Of a DNA stretch of 64,000 nt, positions 1 to 9,236 are shown piece by piece. The stretch lies in the NCBI RefSeq assembly GCF_042686175.1, contig NZ_JBHUOR010000040.1, positions 1 to 64,000 on the forward strand. Direction: 5' to 3'. The number at the start of each line of letters is the position of its first letter. Position 1 is the stretch's first letter. The position numbers and the translations under genes were made by a program. Origin of the DNA: Kurthia populi (GTDB lineage: Bacteria; Bacillota; Bacilli; Bacillales_A; Planococcaceae). Under the pieces are notes generated by a model. It worked only from the letters and a program-made list of their open reading frames with translations, had not been told where the DNA came from and made no database searches.

Positions 1-30
1 AACGATGAACAACGGCTGACAAGCAGATAA

Positions 31-71
31 AAAAGACATTCATGATTTGAATAAAATCGTGAATGTCTTTT
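31..71. terminator. Intrinsic terminator hairpin at the left edge
   Basis: A 14-bp stem (GACATTCATGATTT pairing with AAATCGTGAATGTC, one G-T wobble) is flanked by A and T runs, so it can work on either strand. It probably ends a gene lying to the left of the window. Confidence 0.7.
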
Positions 72-84
72 CTTATTGACTAGG

Positions 85-103
85 GTTTTGTCCCAGCCTC
101 TTT
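85..103 (-). repeat. Solo end of the 137-bp dispersed repeat
   Basis: The stretch GTTTTGTCCCAGCCTCTTT matches one terminal inverted repeat of the element found complete at 11459, 20686, 47775 and 61717. No other part of the element is present here, so this is a remnant or a truncated copy. Confidence 0.6.
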
Positions 104-258
104 TTGTGTTTAAATTGTGTATGCAATTCATGTAAAGGGGTGTTATCGGTAGTTACGAAAACGGAGTATTTTTTTCTATCATCGCAGCTCCAAGAAACTT
201 AATCATTGAATAAATAGAACCCATTGAAAAAAATAAGATTAAGAAAATTATTTCAAAA

Positions 259-807
259 ATGAAGAAAATCGCAAAATTAAGTACCGCTGTCTTACTTCTT
301 TTCACATTAGCTGCCTGCTCGAATGATGTAGCAGAAAAAGCTGCTGCTAAAAAGGAAGCAGCACAATTGGCCGAGCAAAAGAAAGCGGAAGCACTAAAGA
401 TTGTACAACAGCAAGAAAAGCATGCCAGCAAAGTAGTTGCGAAGGCACAAAAGAAATTGGACTGGGCAACCTATAAAAAGGCGAAAAATGTCGTTAATCA
501 ACTACAACAAACAGATGAAAAAGACAAACTAGTAAACAAGTTAACAGGCATTAAAAAGACAATCGTTAAAAACGAACGCATTGCGGCAAAGAAAGCTGAA
601 GCTGCTAAACAAGCCGAAATCGCTAAACAAGCCGAGGCCGAACATCAAACATTAACGGCTTTTGTTAATAAATATGGTATGTCTCCTGCAGCCTACAAGG
701 TACAGTATCAAGGAATGTCAGAAGAACAGGCATTACGCTCAACGCCTGATGCCATGAAAACTTCAGGTGAAATGCAAATCGGTTATATCAAATACGGTAT
801 CGAATAA
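259..807 (+). CDS. Ala/Lys/Glu-rich lipoprotein
   Basis: The 182-residue product starts with a lipoprotein signal peptide: MKK, a hydrophobic stretch and the lipobox LAAC, so Cys20 should be lipidated and the protein held on the outer face of the membrane. Residues 25-130 are almost entirely Ala, Lys, Glu and Gln with heptad character and should form a long coiled coil. A less biased C-terminal piece of about 50 residues follows (NKYGMSPAAYKVQYQGMSEEQAL). No clear Shine-Dalgarno sequence is visible, so the start rests on the signal peptide. No enzymatic motif is seen and the function is unknown. Confidence 0.8.
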   Translation: MKKIAKLSTAVLLLFTLAACSNDVAEKAAAKKEAAQLAEQKKAEALKIVQQQEKHASKVVAKAQKKLDWATYKKAKNVVNQLQQTDEKDKLVNKLTGIKKTIVKNERIAAKKAEAAKQAEIAKQAEAEHQTLTAFVNKYGMSPAAYKVQYQGMSEEQALRSTPDAMKTSGEMQIGYIKYGIE

Positions 808-814
808 TTCTCAT

Positions 815-853
815 AAAAAAAGGAATCGCCAGCTCGCTGACGATTCCTTTTTT
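815..853. terminator. Bidirectional terminator between lipoprotein and cstA
   Basis: AAAAAAAGGAATCG and CGATTCCTTTTTTT form a strong stem with T-runs on both sides. It serves the two convergent genes on either side. The GGAATCG core resembles that of several other terminators in the left arm. Confidence 0.85.
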
Positions 854-854
854 A

Positions 855-2645
855 TTATACCGTTGTTTTCACAAAGCGTGGATCCTGCCATTGTTGCTTC
901 CACTTCATTGCAGAGGCAATAATGATGACGATACCAAGCGCCAACATAATACATGATAAAATACCGTTTAATACATTGAAGCCACCTGCTGCTGAATTCC
1001 AGTAAACATTTTTCACCATCCAGAACCCTGCTACATTGACCGTAATGTATAAGTAAACGAGTGGGATAAAGCATGTTAACGCATAAATACGTTTGTCTGC
1101 CACTTTCAATACATACGTGACACCACAGGCTAAGCCGATTGAGGCCATGAGCTGATTGGATACACCAAATAATGCCCATACAGATGCGATATCACCTGAG
1201 TTGAGTAAATAACCCCAAATCACACAGGCAAGCGCACTCGCAAAAATCGTGCCTGGTAGCCAATCTGTTTTCTTAAGTGGCTTATACACATTGCCTAAGA
1301 AATCTTGAATTAAATAACGTGCTGTACGCGTTCCCGCATCAATCGCCGTTAAAATAAACACCGCTTCAAACATAATCACGAATTGATAGAAATAGCGTGT
1401 TAAATGGCTAAACCACTCAACACCTGCAAAAATAGACGCCATACCAACTGCAAGCGTTACAGCACCACCTGTACGACCTTCTAAATCCATACCAACCGCT
1501 GCCGCAAGCTGTGGCAAATCAACCGTCGCCATTCCAAGTGCTTGGAAAGCTTCAGGTGTAGAGTTAATCGCAAAATAATCGCCCGGATGTAAAACCGTTG
1601 CGGCAATTAATGCCATCACCCCGACAAGTGATTCTACAAGCATCGCTCCAAACCCAACGATGCGGATATCCTCCCAGCGGTCAAGCATTTTTGGTGTTGT
1701 CCCTGATCCAACGAAGGCATGGAAGCCCGAAATCGCGCCACATGCAATCGTAATCGAAACGAATGGCCACACAGGACCTGCAACAATTGGACCGCCACCA
1801 TTAATGAAATCTGGAATAATAGCTGGGAATTGGATTGTTGGATTAATAATAAAGACGCCAATAATTAGTGCAATAAAAACACCGATTTTCATAAAACTAC
1901 TTAAATAATCACGTGGCGCTAATAAGAACCACACTGGCAGAGCTGCTGCGAAAAATGCATACACTGGTAAAATAATTGATAATGTCGCTTTATCTAATGT
2001 TAAAACATTTCCTAGCCATGTACCCTCAATGTATGGACCGTAGAATACGGCTGCCACTAAGAGTAAAATCCCAATCACTGTCGGAACCCATAAATTATTC
2101 ATTAAACGCTGCATGACACCCATTAACATCGCAATTGGAATGGTTGCTGCCACTGCGAAGGTACCCCATGGATTTTCTGCTAACGCACCTAAAATAACCA
2201 TCGATAAACCAGCCATTGTAATCGTAATGATGAATAGCATGGCAAGGCCTGTACAAAAACCCGCTACTGGACCAAGCTCCTCACGCATCACTTCTGATAA
2301 TGATTTACCGCCTTTCATCATCGACGCAAATAATACAACCGCATCATGCACGGCACCCCCGATTACTGCCCCGATTAACAGCCATAAATAGCCTGGTAAA
2401 TAACCAAACTGTGCTGCTAAAATTGGTCCTACAAGTGGACCTGCTGCCGCGATAGCTGCGAAATGGTGACCAAACGCCACCCATTTGTTTGTCGGCACAT
2501 AGTCTTTGCCGTCATTTTTTTCATGTGCAGGCGTTGGTGCATCGTCATTGATTTTCAATACTTTTTTCGTAAAGAAAATACCATATAAACGATACGCTAT
2601 TGCTAGCACACAGATTGCTCCAATTACAAGTGTAATGGCATTCAT
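855..2645 (-). CDS. cstA: Carbon starvation protein CstA (pyruvate/peptide transporter family)
   Basis: The 596-residue polytopic membrane protein matches the CstA family, whose members carry pyruvate or peptides under carbon limitation. Family signatures are visible: WVAFGHHFAAIAAAGPLVGP near residue 60, GGAVHDAVVLFASM near 100, GSGTTPKMLDRWEDIRIVGFGAMLVE near 320 and DAGTRTARYLIQD near 445. About 15 hydrophobic segments are present. Length fits the family (B. subtilis CstA is about 598). The start has a clear GGGGGAT ribosome site 8 bases upstream. It appears monocistronic. I saw no convincing catabolite-response element upstream, so regulation is open. Confidence 0.93.
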   Translation of the reverse strand: MNAITLVIGAICVLAIAYRLYGIFFTKKVLKINDDAPTPAHEKNDGKDYVPTNKWVAFGHHFAAIAAAGPLVGPILAAQFGYLPGYLWLLIGAVIGGAVHDAVVLFASMMKGGKSLSEVMREELGPVAGFCTGLAMLFIITITMAGLSMVILGALAENPWGTFAVAATIPIAMLMGVMQRLMNNLWVPTVIGILLLVAAVFYGPYIEGTWLGNVLTLDKATLSIILPVYAFFAAALPVWFLLAPRDYLSSFMKIGVFIALIIGVFIINPTIQFPAIIPDFINGGGPIVAGPVWPFVSITIACGAISGFHAFVGSGTTPKMLDRWEDIRIVGFGAMLVESLVGVMALIAATVLHPGDYFAINSTPEAFQALGMATVDLPQLAAAVGMDLEGRTGGAVTLAVGMASIFAGVEWFSHLTRYFYQFVIMFEAVFILTAIDAGTRTARYLIQDFLGNVYKPLKKTDWLPGTIFASALACVIWGYLLNSGDIASVWALFGVSNQLMASIGLACGVTYVLKVADKRIYALTCFIPLVYLYITVNVAGFWMVKNVYWNSAAGGFNVLNGILSCIMLALGIVIIIASAMKWKQQWQDPRFVKTTV

Positions 2646-2982
2646 CTGTCATCCCCCTAAATATGTATAAAATTTGCACAGAATTTTCAGATAAATCACT
2701 ACGAAAAGTAGCGTTTTATTCCGCGCATTTCCACAAAAGTTTTCTCAATTTTGTGAACATTTCTATTTTAACTAGAAAATGTTACAAAAAGATACCCTTT
2801 ATTTAAAAAATAAGTAATTTTCGTCATTCTATTTTTTGAAATCAAACGATTAATGGATACATCTTCATTTATTTACTAAAAATGAACAGTTTCTATCATT
2901 TCATTCATCGAAATTAGCGCTTCTGTCTGCTATTTTTCTCTATTTCCTATTGGTACGCTAATAAGAAAAGGAGGCTATCTTT
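2646..2982. other. Intergenic region between divergent cstA and a secreted protein gene
   Basis: This 337-base AT-rich stretch must hold the divergent promoters of cstA and the secreted protein gene at 2983. The only firm signal is the AAAGGAGG ribosome site at about 2967-2974. No promoter with good spacing, operator or RNA structure stood out. Confidence 0.5.
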
Positions 2983-4032
2983 ATGAAAAAATTAATTGCA
3001 GCAACTGCACTCATCACGCTTGCCGCTTCAAGTATCTCAACGCCCGTACAAGCCGCGAGTTACAAGGTCGTTAAGGGCAAGCTCGTCAATGCAAAGACCG
3101 GCAAAATTGTCACAAAAACAACGGTATTTAAAAAGCAACTTTATAAAAAAGGAGTGCTTGCAAAAGGGACTGTGCTTTACAAAAATACACTCTATGTTAT
3201 AGGCTCGATTCCAAAAAACTACACATTATACAAGGGCACACTTTACGCAAAAGGGAAAAAACATCAGGGCGTGAATACATACAAAAATAAGCTTTATGTC
3301 GATGGTATTGTCTTTGAAAGCAATGCGCTATTTGTCCATGATGAAAAATTACATCAGGGCGAGCCACTTTACCCTGGTATGAAGGAATACAAAGGCATTC
3401 TTTATTCAGATGGCTACCCGTATACAGGTGTTGATGGCCAGCATTATTATCATAATGGCAGAGACATTTATAATGGTATGCTAAATGATACGATGGTGAC
3501 GGTATCCTATACCGATGAGCAATCAGCCGTTGTGCGCATTTCAGGCATTCCTTCCGCTATTAAATATCCATCTGCTAGCACGATTATTTCTATGCAGGGA
3601 AGTCCCGCCACTTGGAAAATAGAGCCGGGCGCTGGTCAACTTGGTGATTTAGTATTTACATTCACCGGCATTCAATCAAATGGTTCATTTAACGTCACGA
3701 TTTCCTCATTATTTTACGGCGAAGGACGCGGGGCACTCCATTTCAACAACAAAACGTTCTCGTTCAAATCACTGCTTCAGTTAAAATCAAATAGTGATTT
3801 CAATCAATTACTACATGATGTCGAAAAACTAAAACAAGTCGAAGCGGATCAAGGAAAATGGTTTACGACAGAAAATGATGCCCTGACAGCACGTGCCATT
3901 CGCTATGAAAGCCTCTTTGGACAGAATGGTACGACTGCGCAAAGTAATCCATCTCTTTACTATGCCGCGCATCAATTAAACAATGAACTGAAAGTGCTCA
4001 AGAAAAAATATGATGATAAGTATTTTAAGTAG
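2983..4032 (+). CDS. Secreted protein with Tyr/Gly-rich surface repeats
   Basis: The 349-residue product has a signal peptide (MKKLIAATALITLAAS, cleavage near VQA-AS at 24). Then come about six short repeats of the type Y-K-x-x-L-Y-x-x-G with Lys and Gly between them (residues 25-165), like wall-attachment repeats of Gram-positive surface proteins. The first 60 mature residues are clearly related to those of the 5'-nucleotidase at 42362 (KGKLVNAKTGKIV against NGKLVDVKTKKVV). The C-terminal half (165-349) has a beta-rich part and a helical tail I do not recognise. The likely location is the cell wall. The ribosome site is strong and the gene stands alone. Confidence 0.85.
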   Translation: MKKLIAATALITLAASSISTPVQAASYKVVKGKLVNAKTGKIVTKTTVFKKQLYKKGVLAKGTVLYKNTLYVIGSIPKNYTLYKGTLYAKGKKHQGVNTYKNKLYVDGIVFESNALFVHDEKLHQGEPLYPGMKEYKGILYSDGYPYTGVDGQHYYHNGRDIYNGMLNDTMVTVSYTDEQSAVVRISGIPSAIKYPSASTIISMQGSPATWKIEPGAGQLGDLVFTFTGIQSNGSFNVTISSLFYGEGRGALHFNNKTFSFKSLLQLKSNSDFNQLLHDVEKLKQVEADQGKWFTTENDALTARAIRYESLFGQNGTTAQSNPSLYYAAHQLNNELKVLKKKYDDKYFK

Positions 4033-4130
4033 CTAAATTTATGCTATTGAATAAAAATGAATTATTATCGTTTAAAAAATTTTGATTCAACGCAAGTTAC
4101 TTTAATAGCAACAGACACTTCATCTACTTA

Positions 4131-4161
4131 TTTACATATAGATATGGTATAATTATGTAAA
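4131..4161 (+). promoter_or_regulatory. Extended -10 promoter within an inverted repeat
   Basis: TGGTATAAT at 4145-4153 is a perfect extended -10 element (TGnTATAAT) in front of the membrane protein gene at 4184. It is flanked by TTTACAT (4131-4137) and ATGTAAA (4155-4161), an inverted repeat that could be an operator. The -35 is poor, as is common with extended -10 promoters. Confidence 0.5.
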
Positions 4162-4183
4162 TAAATGTAAAGTAGGTGCTTTT

Positions 4184-4549
4184 ATGGAGAAATATACAGC
4201 GATACTTGCTTATTTGCTATTCATTTTTATTCTGTATTTAGATTTCTTTAAAGAAGGCGTCAGCTTATTTCTACCATTAATAATTTTAGTCGCACTTGTC
4301 ATCGTGAGCACTGTCCTTGCACGAAATGAGAAATTCGCATGGAAGATTTCAAAATCAAAATTTGCGTTTCTTAGTATTGTTGAAGCAACTATATTGATGC
4401 TACTGACAATTGCTTTTTACTGGATGGGTGGCCGTTCACAACATGGCATCAATCCAACAGGCTATGCCGTATGGATAGTCTATGTTATTTCCTTATTCCA
4501 AGCATTTAAAGAAATGAAAAAAGCCAAAAAAAGCGCACAAACGCATTAA
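4184..4549 (+). CDS. Small membrane protein of unknown function
   Basis: The 121-residue product has four predicted membrane helices (about 5-22, 27-47, 62-80 and 92-108) and a Lys-rich C-terminal tail (KEMKKAKKSAQTH) that should face the cytoplasm. No family motif is recognised. AGTAGGTG lies about 7 bases before the start, and an extended -10 promoter lies upstream. The gene ends at a strong terminator shared with uppP, so it is a single-gene unit. Confidence 0.7.
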   Translation: MEKYTAILAYLLFIFILYLDFFKEGVSLFLPLIILVALVIVSTVLARNEKFAWKISKSKFAFLSIVEATILMLLTIAFYWMGGRSQHGINPTGYAVWIVYVISLFQAFKEMKKAKKSAQTH

Positions 4550-4550
4550 A

Positions 4551-4586
4551 AAAACACGTCCTTGGCTTATACCAAGAACGTGTTTT
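4551..4586. terminator. Bidirectional terminator
   Basis: AAAACACGTCCTTGG and CCAAGAACGTGTTTT form a long stem with a small loop and T-runs on both strands, between the convergent membrane protein gene and uppP. Confidence 0.85.
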
Positions 4587-4589
4587 CTT

Positions 4590-5402
4590 TTAGAAAAATA
4601 CGAGTAATAACACAGCGACTGTAAAGCAATAGTAAGTGAAATATTGTAGCTTACCTTTTTTCATAATGCCCATAAACCACTTCATCGCAAAGTACGTCAT
4701 CATAAATGTGGCGATAAATGCGGCAATATATGGAATCGCTAAATCTGCTTTATTTGGTTCATTTAAGAAATCGGATAAACCAAGCACTACACCACCTAGA
4801 CTAACAGGGATATAGAGCATAAATGAAAAGCGGAGCGCGGTTTCCTGTTTCATTCCGACTGCAACAGCAGAAATCACCGTTGCACCCGAGCGACTAATCC
4901 CCGGTGTTAAGGCAACAGCCTGGCCTAAGCCAACAATCACCGCATCCTTCGCGGTAATATCACGATCTCCTTTGCTCCCTTTCATATTACGAATGAGCCA
5001 TAGCGCAATCCCTGTCACAAACAGCATCATGGCAATAACTGTCATACTCACCGAATCGGCAATGACATCACTTAGTAACACGCCAAGGATACCCGCTGGA
5101 ATCGACCCAATGATCACAAATAACGCAAAGCGGAAATCCGCCTTATACTGCGTTTGTCGCGTCATTATATAGCGAACAAATCCAACGATTAGACGCTGAA
5201 TATCACGACGATAAATAATTAGAATGGCTAGTAATGAAGCCGTATTCGTTAAGATGGCGAACGTAAAACCTTGCTCCCCTACACCAAGCAACTGACTCGC
5301 TATCATCACATGTCCACTCGATGATACCGGAATCGGTTCTGTAAAGCCTTGTACAAGCCCAATAATAATGAGCTTTAGGGTATATAATACATCAAAATCC
5401 AC
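4590..5402 (-). CDS. uppP: Undecaprenyl-diphosphatase (UppP/BacA)
   Basis: The 270-residue integral membrane enzyme removes a phosphate from undecaprenyl diphosphate, recycling the lipid carrier of cell-wall synthesis and giving bacitracin tolerance. The two family motifs are present: QGFTEPIPVSSSGH near residue 19 with the catalytic Glu, and PGISRSGAT near 165 with the essential Arg. Seven or eight hydrophobic helices follow the family pattern, and length is typical. It lies next to a BceAB-type peptide detoxification operon on the same strand, so this stretch is devoted to defence against wall antibiotics. It has its own terminator. Confidence 0.93.
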   Translation of the reverse strand: MDFDVLYTLKLIIIGLVQGFTEPIPVSSSGHVMIASQLLGVGEQGFTFAILTNTASLLAILIIYRRDIQRLIVGFVRYIMTRQTQYKADFRFALFVIIGSIPAGILGVLLSDVIADSVSMTVIAMMLFVTGIALWLIRNMKGSKGDRDITAKDAVIVGLGQAVALTPGISRSGATVISAVAVGMKQETALRFSFMLYIPVSLGGVVLGLSDFLNEPNKADLAIPYIAAFIATFMMTYFAMKWFMGIMKKGKLQYFTYYCFTVAVLLLVFF

Positions 5403-5469
5403 TATTTTTTCTCCTATTCACTTCTTTTCTCTCTATAGTAACACGTATTTTCTTAGAAAAAGTTTCGCC

Positions 5470-7440
5470 TTATAAACTCTTTGTGATAATTTTACGATAA
5501 TAACGTAATGTTAAGAGCGCAAATACTAAGTAAAGGACAATATAAACTGCTAATACCGTCATAAATGGTTTTTCAAAACCAATACCAAACATAACCCAGC
5601 CAGCTTTTACAGCAAAATAGCTATGGAAGATCCCAATGAGTAATGGGAATCCAAAGTTGAAAAGTTGTTTATAGCTTACACCTTTCATTAACTCCTGCTC
5701 TGCAAAGCCAATTTTACGTAGCATCGTAAATTGCGGTGCTTCATCTTCGGCTTCACTCATTTGTTTGAAGTATAAAATACTACCTGTTGTTAACAGGAAT
5801 GCGAGGCCAAGGAATCCTGCTACGAAAATGACGATCCCCATTGTTTCAAGGAATACGCGATAATGTTGCTCCTGTGTTGAGAAGGACATTTTATAACTAT
5901 CTTCGCCTTTCCCAACTTTCGCCATACCATTCGTCGTGTCCATATAGATTTGTTGTGCCTTTTCTAATTGCTGTTCATCATCAATATCGAAGCCAATGAA
6001 TGATTGAATAGAAGGCAACTCTTTTGCATGCTTTTTGATTTCATTAAACATACTATCCGATACGACCATAGTCGGTGAGTTGCTTAGCGTCGATGGTAAT
6101 ACAAAGCGCTCTTCAATCATTGTAATCGTTGCTTTTTGCTTCAAATCAACAAGCTCAATTTTTTTATTTTTTTCTAATGGCATAAAGAACTCTGTCATTT
6201 TTGCATAGTTAAAGATAGCGACTTCATCATCGTTCAATATTAAATCCGGCATAACACTTTTCACTTGGCCTTCTTTAACAACAAGCAATGACATCGTATC
6301 ATCTTGTAAAATGTCCGGTATCTCGCGTGAATACGCATTCTTTAAATCAAAGCCCGCTTCAAGAATATCAAATGTATACTTGTCATAGTCAATGCCAGCC
6401 TTATCAAATTTCTTTTCAAGTTGTATCGCTTGTTCTGTGACTGTACCAATATCAAAAGGCATACCCTCTTTTGCGCGTGTATCTGCTGATGTATACGCAA
6501 TATACGATAACGTTAATACCGCAAGTGCAAGCGCTGTTAATATCGTAATTAACGATAAGGACAATGAATTTGTTTTCATACGATGCATAATCGGAGAAAT
6601 CGCAACAATATCCACAATTTTCACATGACCCTGACGCGCTTTACGTTGTACATTCAAAAGTGCAGAAACACTAAAGCGGAAGAAAATATACGTCCCAATA
6701 ATAACCGACCCTAAAATCGTCAACATGCCCACATAAAGGGCTGTTTGCGTGTTAAATTTATCACTCGTCAGCAATTGCGTTGAAAGATAATAGCCTAAAA
6801 TAATTAAACCAATCCCCATAAAACCAATAATCATGCTAATCCATGAGAAGCGTTTTACACGTTGCTCTGTTTTTCCAGACGTATGGAATAAATCAATTAG
6901 CTTGGTACGGCTCATATGAAGAAGTGACTGTAAATACATCACAATAAATAAAATAACAAAAATAAGTGCTGTTTGAACGAGTGCATCTAGTGAAAACTCA
7001 ACTGTTACACTACGTTCAACTTCGACAACTTTTAAAAATAGCAGTGCGAAAAAGCGACTAAAAATTGCGCCCATTCCAACACCAACAGCTACGGCGATTA
7101 GCCACATTACACTGTTTTCTAATAGAAGCATGCGTGCAATACGACCCTTTGGTAGTCCAATTAACTGATATAGCCCAAACTCCTTACTACGACGCTTCAT
7201 AAATAATTGATTGGCATAAAGTACGAAGAAGAAAACAATCACAACTAAAATGACCGAACCCGCTTTAAACGCTGCCCCTGCCTTCATACTCGTTGAGTTC
7301 ATTTCAACAACGCTTGGATTAGCAGCTAAAGTTAAGAATGAAAAATAAAGACCACTACTAAAAATTAATGCAAGAAAATAAAGGCCATATAATCGACTAT
7401 TTTTCCACATTGTACGAAAGACAAGTGTGCTAAGCTTCAT
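5470..7440 (-). CDS. BceB-type ABC transporter permease (peptide antibiotic detoxification)
   Basis: The permease has about 656 residues from the ATG at 7440 (an in-frame GTG at 7449 is possible). It shows the BceB/VraG layout: one N-terminal helix, three helices near 55-170, two pairs near 200-320, a large extracellular domain (about 330-530), and three final helices. The FtsX-like motif KEFGLYQLIGLPKGRI is near residue 90. With the ATPase at 7430 it should bind a wall-active peptide such as bacitracin or a lantibiotic, free its lipid target and signal to the adjacent kinase. Its start overlaps the end of the ATPase gene, indicating translational coupling. Confidence 0.9.
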   Translation of the reverse strand: MKLSTLVFRTMWKNSRLYGLYFLALIFSSGLYFSFLTLAANPSVVEMNSTSMKAGAAFKAGSVILVVIVFFFVLYANQLFMKRRSKEFGLYQLIGLPKGRIARMLLLENSVMWLIAVAVGVGMGAIFSRFFALLFLKVVEVERSVTVEFSLDALVQTALIFVILFIVMYLQSLLHMSRTKLIDLFHTSGKTEQRVKRFSWISMIIGFMGIGLIILGYYLSTQLLTSDKFNTQTALYVGMLTILGSVIIGTYIFFRFSVSALLNVQRKARQGHVKIVDIVAISPIMHRMKTNSLSLSLITILTALALAVLTLSYIAYTSADTRAKEGMPFDIGTVTEQAIQLEKKFDKAGIDYDKYTFDILEAGFDLKNAYSREIPDILQDDTMSLLVVKEGQVKSVMPDLILNDDEVAIFNYAKMTEFFMPLEKNKKIELVDLKQKATITMIEERFVLPSTLSNSPTMVVSDSMFNEIKKHAKELPSIQSFIGFDIDDEQQLEKAQQIYMDTTNGMAKVGKGEDSYKMSFSTQEQHYRVFLETMGIVIFVAGFLGLAFLLTTGSILYFKQMSEAEDEAPQFTMLRKIGFAEQELMKGVSYKQLFNFGFPLLIGIFHSYFAVKAGWVMFGIGFEKPFMTVLAVYIVLYLVFALLTLRYYRKIITKSL

Positions 7441-8191
7441 AACCATCACCGCCCAAAATCGCCTGCGTATTTAAGATGTTTTCAAAGAACTGTTTCCGTG
7501 TTTGTTCTCCTTTGTAAAGTTCTGTATAGAGCTTCCCATCTTTTAAAAACAGTACGCGGCTACAATAACTTGCGGCCACCGCATCATGTGTCACCATTAA
7601 AATCGTTGTTTTCTGCGCTTCATTTAACTGTGATAACTTTTCAAGTAAAGCCGCAGCTGATTTTGAATCAAGCGCGCCTGTTGGCTCATCACCGAACACA
7701 ATCGCCGGCTTCATAATCAAAGCACGTGCCGCTGCAGTACGCTGCTTTTGTCCCCCACTAATTTCATTCGGGTATTTATGAGCTAGTTCTTGAATATCTA
7801 GCTCATTCATTAATTGCTGAACGCGCATTTCTGCTTCCTGTTTTGAAATATCGCTCACTGCGAGTGGCAGTAAAATATTTTCTTTTACCGTTAAGGTATC
7901 AAGTAAATTATAATCTTGGAAAATAAAGCCCATTTGGGTACGACGGAAAGAAGCAAGTTTTTTACTCGAAAGGGTTGTTAGACTTTGGCTGTTAATGGCC
8001 ACATCCCCACTTGTCGGCTGATCAATCGAGCACAGTACATTTAATAATGTAGTTTTTCCCGACCCAGATGGCCCCATGATGCCAACAAATTCGCCTTCCT
8101 GTGCTGTAAAGCTAATTCCTTTTAGCACTTCAATTTGATTGCGACGCTTACCATACGTTTTATGAAGCTGCGTTGCTTTTAAAATATCCAT
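7430..8191 (-). CDS. BceA-type ABC transporter ATP-binding protein
   Basis: The 253-residue ATPase has Walker A GPSGSGKTT (about 41-49), Q-loop FIFQDYNLLD, the ABC signature ISGGQKQR (about 143), Walker B AIVFGDEP and the H-loop MVTHD. Sequence and size match the BceA/YxdL/VraF group that powers peptide-sensing transporters. A GGAGGAAT ribosome site precedes the ATG. The gene follows the kinase gene after 91 bases that hold a likely response-regulator operator. It overlaps the permease by 11 bases. Confidence 0.94.
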   Translation of the reverse strand: MDILKATQLHKTYGKRRNQIEVLKGISFTAQEGEFVGIMGPSGSGKTTLLNVLCSIDQPTSGDVAINSQSLTTLSSKKLASFRRTQMGFIFQDYNLLDTLTVKENILLPLAVSDISKQEAEMRVQQLMNELDIQELAHKYPNEISGGQKQRTAAARALIMKPAIVFGDEPTGALDSKSAAALLEKLSQLNEAQKTTILMVTHDAVAASYCSRVLFLKDGKLYTELYKGEQTRKQFFENILNTQAILGGDGYEA

Positions 8192-8230
8192 AATGATTCC
8201 TCCACATTTCTTAATACGTTTAGTTTACGC

Positions 8231-8285
8231 ATTATCGCGAACGAAATCGTTTGATTGACATGACAGGAACATGACAATTTTGTCA
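8231..8285 (-). promoter_or_regulatory. Promoter and BceR-type operator of the ABC transporter operon
   Basis: TGACAATTTTGTCA at 8272-8285 is an inverted repeat of TGACA with a 4-base spacer. It fits the TnACA-N4-TGTnA pattern known for BceR-like regulators. Reading toward the ATPase gene, TGTCAA (+ strand 8255-8260) and GATAAT (8231-8236) could be -35 and -10 elements. The operator overlaps the kinase stop codon. Confidence 0.6.
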
Positions 8286-9236
8286 CTTACGCACTTTCGC
8301 ATACGTATTTTCTTCTGGAAAGCGAATAATTAAATCTGTGCCTTTATGAGACGTTGCCTGTAAAGTAAGTCCAAGTTTCTTCGCTGTTTGATTCGCTAAA
8401 AATAAGCCCATCCCCGTTGAAGCAGATTGCTTGCGCCCCGTAGAGCCTGTAAAGCCCTTTTCAAAAATACGTGGCAAGTCCTCCATCCGAATCCCAATGC
8501 CCTCATCATGAATGACTAACTCATTTTTCATGTAACGAATCGTAATAAGGCCACCTGTATGACTATACTTCACTGCATTTGATAAAATTTGGCGAACAAT
8601 AAAGCGCAGCCACTTTTCATCTGTCACTAACACATCATCGCCAACTACTAAATCAATTTCTAATTCTTTTAAGAAGCACCAGTTTTGAAGTTCCTGTACT
8701 TCCTTTATAATCGCCTGGCGAATGGATACCTTTTCAAATAGCAAATCATGCTCCGCTGCAGATAAGCGTAGTGTATGAAGGGATTGATCTACTAATAAGT
8801 GAATACGAAGCCACTCTACTTCTAGTTGTTGCTTCGTCTCACTAGATGGCAATTCATCTAATAATAAGCGCATCGCAGTCAACGGTGTCTTCACCTCATG
8901 CACCCATGCCACCTGAAAATCATTCGTTTCTCGTATTTCCGCCTGCGTCTTATGCAGTAAACGAATCGCATCAAGCTCTGCCTGTTCCGTTTGAAGTTTA
9001 AAGGCATCCATATAATCTTCCGCATTGTGAAAATTCAACGCATACAATCGTCGATAGTCTCGTAAAAAGCGATAGCCTATAAATAAGGCGAAGAAAAACA
9101 ACAGTGTCGAATTTAAATAAATTGTCGCGACACTTTTAAAATCCACCTCCAGCAATAGCAAGCCATTCATCCAGATTAAGCAAAAGAAGAAAAACAAGCC
9201 CGTTGCACGATGCTCTCGCCAAAATAATTTAATCAT
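8283..9236 (-). CDS. Intramembrane-sensing histidine kinase (BceS type)
   Basis: The 317-residue kinase has two close membrane helices (about 12-31 and 37-57) with almost no extracellular loop, the mark of kinases that sense through a partner transporter. His113 lies in the H-box HEVKTPLTAMR. The ATP-binding domain shows N (SNAVKYS), G1 (DEGIGI), F (IFEKGFTG) and G2 (GMGLFLA). The signal should come from the BceAB-like transporter downstream. The ATG overlaps the response regulator gene by 8 bases, so the two are translationally coupled. Confidence 0.93.
   Translation of the reverse strand: MIKLFWREHRATGLFFFFCLIWMNGLLLLEVDFKSVATIYLNSTLLFFFALFIGYRFLRDYRRLYALNFHNAEDYMDAFKLQTEQAELDAIRLLHKTQAEIRETNDFQVAWVHEVKTPLTAMRLLLDELPSSETKQQLEVEWLRIHLLVDQSLHTLRLSAAEHDLLFEKVSIRQAIIKEVQELQNWCFLKELEIDLVVGDDVLVTDEKWLRFIVRQILSNAVKYSHTGGLITIRYMKNELVIHDEGIGIRMEDLPRIFEKGFTGSTGRKQSASTGMGLFLANQTAKKLGLTLQATSHKGTDLIIRFPEENTYAKVRK

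Noticed and set aside
2646..2982. CcpA cre site controlling cstA
   Set aside because: Only partial matches such as TAGCGCTT; none fits the 14-base consensus well.
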